Assembly (NCBI GenBank): GCA_964528595.1
Contig: CAZGTM010000044.1
Span: 1-28,522, forward strand
Reading direction: 5' to 3'
Length of the DNA: 28,522 nucleotides
Origin: CAYFKJ01 sp964528595
GTDB lineage: Bacteria; Pseudomonadota; Alphaproteobacteria; UBA2966
How positions within the stretch are numbered: the stretch's first letter is position 1; each line of letters opens with the position of its first letter. Of the stretch, positions 25,896-28,522 are shown one piece after another. The translations under genes and the position numbers were made by a program. A model generated the notes under the pieces. That model was given only the letters and a program-made list of their open reading frames with translations. It did no database searches and was not told where the DNA came from.

Positions 25896-27479
25896 ATGTT
25901 CGACTACGTCATCGTCGGCGCCGGTTCGGCCGGCTGCGTCCTGGCCAATCGTTTGTCGGAAAACCCGGACAACAAGGTCTGCCTGTTGGAAGCCGGGGGG
26001 CCCGACAAGAGCATTCTGGTCCGCGTTCCGGCCGGCGTCGCCGCCATCTTGCCGACCAAGTATCTCAACTACGGTTACAAGACCGTACCCCAGCCCGGTC
26101 TCAACGGCCGCCGGGGCTACCAACCCCGCGGCAAGATGCTGGGCGGGTCCAGTTCCATGAACGCCATGATCTATATCCGCGGCCAGCGCGAGGATTATGA
26201 CGGCTGGGCGGCGGACGGCTGCACCGGCTGGGGTTGGGACGACGTTCTGCCGTATTTCAAGAAATCGCAAAATCAGGAACGCGGCGAAAGCGAGCTTCAT
26301 GGCGTGGGCGGCCCGCTGAACGTCGCCGACCTCTGTTCGCCCAACGTCGTCGGTGAAGCCTTCGTGGCGGCCGCCGAGCAGACGCAACATCCCCGCAACG
26401 ACGATTTCAACGGACCGGAACAGGAAGGCATCGGCGCCTACCAGGTAACGCAGATCAACGGCGAACGCTGTTCCGCCGCCAAGGCCTTCCTGGTGCCCGC
26501 GCTGCAGCGGGCCAACCTCACGGTCATTACCAAGGCCATGGCGACGCGCATCCTGTTCGAGGGCAAACGGGCGGTGGGCGTCGCCTACCGTAAGGACGGA
26601 CGCGACCAGGAGGCGCGCGCCGGATCGGAAGTCATCCTGTCTGGCGGCGCCTTTGCTTCACCGCAGCTTTTGCAGCTTTCGGGCGTCGGCGCCGGCGGGG
26701 AACTGAAAAGCCACGGCATAGACCTCGTGCACGACCTGCCGGGGGTCGGGCAAAACCTGCACGACCACATCGACTACGTGATCCCCTATAAATCGAAGAC
26801 CACCGATGCTTTGGGCGTATCGCTGAGCGGCACGGCGCAAATCATCCGGGGCATCATGGATTGGCGCGGCAAAAGAAGCGGAATGCTGACGACGAACTTC
26901 GCCGAAACGGGCGGGTTCGTCAGAAGCGCGCCGGAAGTAGACCGCCCGGACATCCAGTTTCATTTCGTCATCGGCATCGTCGACGACCACAACCGCAAGC
27001 TCCACCTGGGCCACGGCTATTCCTGCCACGTCTGCGTGCTCAGGCCCAAGAGCCGGGGCAGCCTCACGCTGGCGGGCAGCGATCCCGCCAAAGCCCCGCT
27101 GATCGACCCCAACTTCCTGAGCGAGGACGACGATCTGGAGGTACTGCTGCGCGGCTTCAAGATAACCCGCCAGATCCTGGAGGCCCCCGCCTTCGACCGT
27201 TTCCGGGGCCGGGAGCTTTATACCTCGGGCATCACCGACGACGACAGCTTGCGCGCGATCATCCGCAAGCGCGCCGACACGGTCTACCACCCCGTCGGCA
27301 GCTGCAAGATGGGCAGCGACGACATGGCGGTGGTCGATCCCGAACTGAAGGTCAGGGGTATGGACGGCTTGCGGGTCGCCGACGCCTCGATCATGCCCTC
27401 GGTGGTCTCCGGCAACACCAACGCCCCCGCCATCATGATCGGTGAAAAGGCGGCGGATATGATTAGGGTCGCCGGTTAG
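25896..27479 (+). CDS. GMC family FAD-dependent oxidoreductase (choline dehydrogenase-like)
   Basis: The 527-residue flavoprotein begins with the FAD-binding DYVIVGAGSAGCVLANRL, followed by LLEAGG. GMC signature 1 is seen in GKMLGGSSSMNAMIYIRG, signature 2 in GGAFASPQLLQLSGVG, and the C-terminal active-site region in VYHPVGSCKMG and NTNAPAIMIGEKAAD. Length is normal for bacterial alcohol or choline dehydrogenase-like members. These oxidise alcohols to aldehydes or ketones; the substrate is not determined, and no betaine aldehyde dehydrogenase or betI gene is beside it, so the name betA is not justified. A purine-rich GGGGGAG precedes the ATG. It follows rsmD by 30 bp, probably as a separate function. 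Confidence 0.92.
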   Translation: MFDYVIVGAGSAGCVLANRLSENPDNKVCLLEAGGPDKSILVRVPAGVAAILPTKYLNYGYKTVPQPGLNGRRGYQPRGKMLGGSSSMNAMIYIRGQREDYDGWAADGCTGWGWDDVLPYFKKSQNQERGESELHGVGGPLNVADLCSPNVVGEAFVAAAEQTQHPRNDDFNGPEQEGIGAYQVTQINGERCSAAKAFLVPALQRANLTVITKAMATRILFEGKRAVGVAYRKDGRDQEARAGSEVILSGGAFASPQLLQLSGVGAGGELKSHGIDLVHDLPGVGQNLHDHIDYVIPYKSKTTDALGVSLSGTAQIIRGIMDWRGKRSGMLTTNFAETGGFVRSAPEVDRPDIQFHFVIGIVDDHNRKLHLGHGYSCHVCVLRPKSRGSLTLAGSDPAKAPLIDPNFLSEDDDLEVLLRGFKITRQILEAPAFDRFRGRELYTSGITDDDSLRAIIRKRADTVYHPVGSCKMGSDDMAVVDPELKVRGMDGLRVADASIMPSVVSGNTNAPAIMIGEKAADMIRVAG

Positions 27480-27495
27480 ATGTCGGGAAATGAAA

Positions 27496-27523
27496 TTGGC
27501 TGTTGGTTCACTGTTGGTAAAGT
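27496..27523 (+). promoter_or_regulatory. possible promoter of the HipA-like gene
   Basis: TTGGCT at 27496–27501 and TAAAGT at 27518–27523 are separated by 16 bases and loosely match −35 and −10 boxes. Transcription would begin at or near the ATG at 27530, giving a leaderless message, which fits the absence of a Shine–Dalgarno sequence. The match is weak. Confidence 0.25.
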
Positions 27524-27529
27524 CGCCGC

Positions 27530-28510
27530 ATGAAGCCCATGTACAAGCATCAAGCGCCGAACCAGATTGTAGACACATCGAATTGGGTTGCGGATGCCAT
27601 CTCCTATGAGGAGGGCGCCCGAGAAAAGTCGACCGTCTTTGCTCCACCGGTTCCACAATTCGATTTTCTAATTCCAAATCATCGTTACCTATCCAAGAAA
27701 TCCAACGCAAGAGCGCCTGTTCAGTTTTGGATGGAAATCGTGGCCTACCGTTTTGGCTGTCTAGTGGATGTGCCAGTCCCCCCAGCTTTTGTCTCGGTCG
27801 ATTCGGATGGAGAATGCCGAGCCCTTAGTGAATGGTTTTACAGGGATGGCGCCGTTCTCTCCCGATATACTCCCGGCTACAATTTATTGAAGGGTTTTGA
27901 TCCGGAAATGGACAAACGGAAGGGCCTGCGTCACAGCATCGAGGCAATTGATCAGGTTACGAATTCTCTTTCAAGTAACCTAAGAATTATTAAGGAGCGT
28001 TTTGGGAGGAATTATTTTTATAGACTTGTGGAGAGGTTGCTTGGAATCGAAATTATTAGCACCCTAGCAGGCGAAAATATTTCCTCGGATTTCCTCCGAA
28101 TTTTCGTATTTGATGCGTTGACTGGAAATACTGATAGACATCATGAAAATTGGGGAATTGTTTTTGATGTGATGAAATCAAGCCGAGGGAGTCCTTCGCC
28201 CCTAGTTCGACTTTCCCCAGCATTCGACAACGGCACAAGCCTTGGCTACAACTTTCCGGATGAAAAACTGGGTTCTTATTTAAGTGCGCCTGGTTGGTTT
28301 GAAAAGTATGCTGAGAAAGGTATTCATCATCTCAGAAAATCTCCAAATGGTGAACAATTTGGACACGCGGAACTGGTGGAATTCCTACTGGGTCGTGCAC
28401 CGGATCAACTTGATCTCGTAAATGCGATCATTTCCTTTGAAATGGAAGAATTGAGAGACATATTAGGGGAACTGACGTGCCCCCAATGTTTGTACCACGT
28501 CCTATGTTAG
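27530..28510 (+). CDS. HipA-like kinase-fold protein
   Basis: The 326-residue protein has the atypical kinase pattern of HipA C-terminal domains. The probable ATP lysine is in RYLSKKS (52–58), followed by PVQFWMEIVAYRFG with Glu69 as its partner and then VPVPPAF. The catalytic loop reads GNTDRHHENWG (199–209) with Asp202 and Asn207, and the metal-binding Asp233 is in SPAFDNG. The separate N-terminal domain of classical HipA is absent. HipA phosphorylates GltX; this shorter form may have another target. No HipB-like antitoxin lies upstream; a partner may follow beyond the window. The gene is strikingly AT-rich (18 of 60 G+C at 27961–28020, against 37 of 60 at 27121–27180 in its neighbour), a sign of recent transfer. 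A second ATG lies three codons in. Confidence 0.8.
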   Translation: MKPMYKHQAPNQIVDTSNWVADAISYEEGAREKSTVFAPPVPQFDFLIPNHRYLSKKSNARAPVQFWMEIVAYRFGCLVDVPVPPAFVSVDSDGECRALSEWFYRDGAVLSRYTPGYNLLKGFDPEMDKRKGLRHSIEAIDQVTNSLSSNLRIIKERFGRNYFYRLVERLLGIEIISTLAGENISSDFLRIFVFDALTGNTDRHHENWGIVFDVMKSSRGSPSPLVRLSPAFDNGTSLGYNFPDEKLGSYLSAPGWFEKYAEKGIHHLRKSPNGEQFGHAELVEFLLGRAPDQLDLVNAIISFEMEELRDILGELTCPQCLYHVLC

Positions 28511-28522
28511 TCTGTTTGCCAT

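Noticed and set aside
25896..27479. Specific assignment as choline dehydrogenase (betA).
   Set aside because: Only generic GMC motifs are seen and no bet genes adjoin it; the substrate is open.

Overview
The window is one continuous, high-GC, densely packed stretch of a bacterial chromosome. Gene content and order point to an alphaproteobacterium, most likely Rhodospirillales or a close relative. Supporting evidence is the lipid A block msbA–DUF374–waaA–lpxK–lpxL, the xseA–DUF2093 pair divergent from purD, tadA close to rluB–rsmD, and the alphaproteobacterial style of FliG. This assignment comes from recognising families by eye; no database search was run.

Layout. 1–399: 3' end of an acyl-CoA synthetase. 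468–1520: a fliG with no other flagellar gene in view. 1537–2457: a lower-GC sulfotransferase on the minus strand. 2742–3788: a CaCA-type cation exchanger. 3899–6882 (minus): a molybdopterin oxidoreductase translationally coupled to a YegS/DagK-type lipid kinase. 7027–12816: the lipid A/LPS inner-core operon, followed by panE (12835–13764). 13814–16374 (minus): xseA, DUF2093 and an M23 peptidase, divergent from purD (16490–17776). 17781–18548 (minus): a solitary periplasmic solute-binding protein.

18725–23078 holds four genes arranged tail to tail: an APH-type kinase and an SDR on plus, an MFS carrier and an acyl-CoA dehydrogenase on minus. The kinase and dehydrogenase closely resemble the two domains fused in animal ACAD10/ACAD11. 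The set also matches the logic of the levulinate (lva) pathway, in which a 4-hydroxyacyl-CoA is phosphorylated and then loses phosphate. I read it as a candidate 4-hydroxy/4-oxo-acid catabolic locus, and it is the most interesting functional unit here.

23141–25865 holds RNA-modification genes (tadA, rluB, rsmD) with a class I amidotransferase gene between tadA and rluB. A GMC flavin oxidoreductase follows (25896–27479). The window closes with a strikingly AT-rich HipA-like kinase gene (27530–28510) that looks recently acquired; any partner lies beyond the right edge.

No rRNA, tRNA, CRISPR array, insertion sequence or prophage gene was recognised. No stretch longer than about 300 bases lacks a gene; the longest gap is 2458–2741. 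Several starts were moved inward from the longest reading frame because a ribosome-binding site or coupled overlap supports a later codon.
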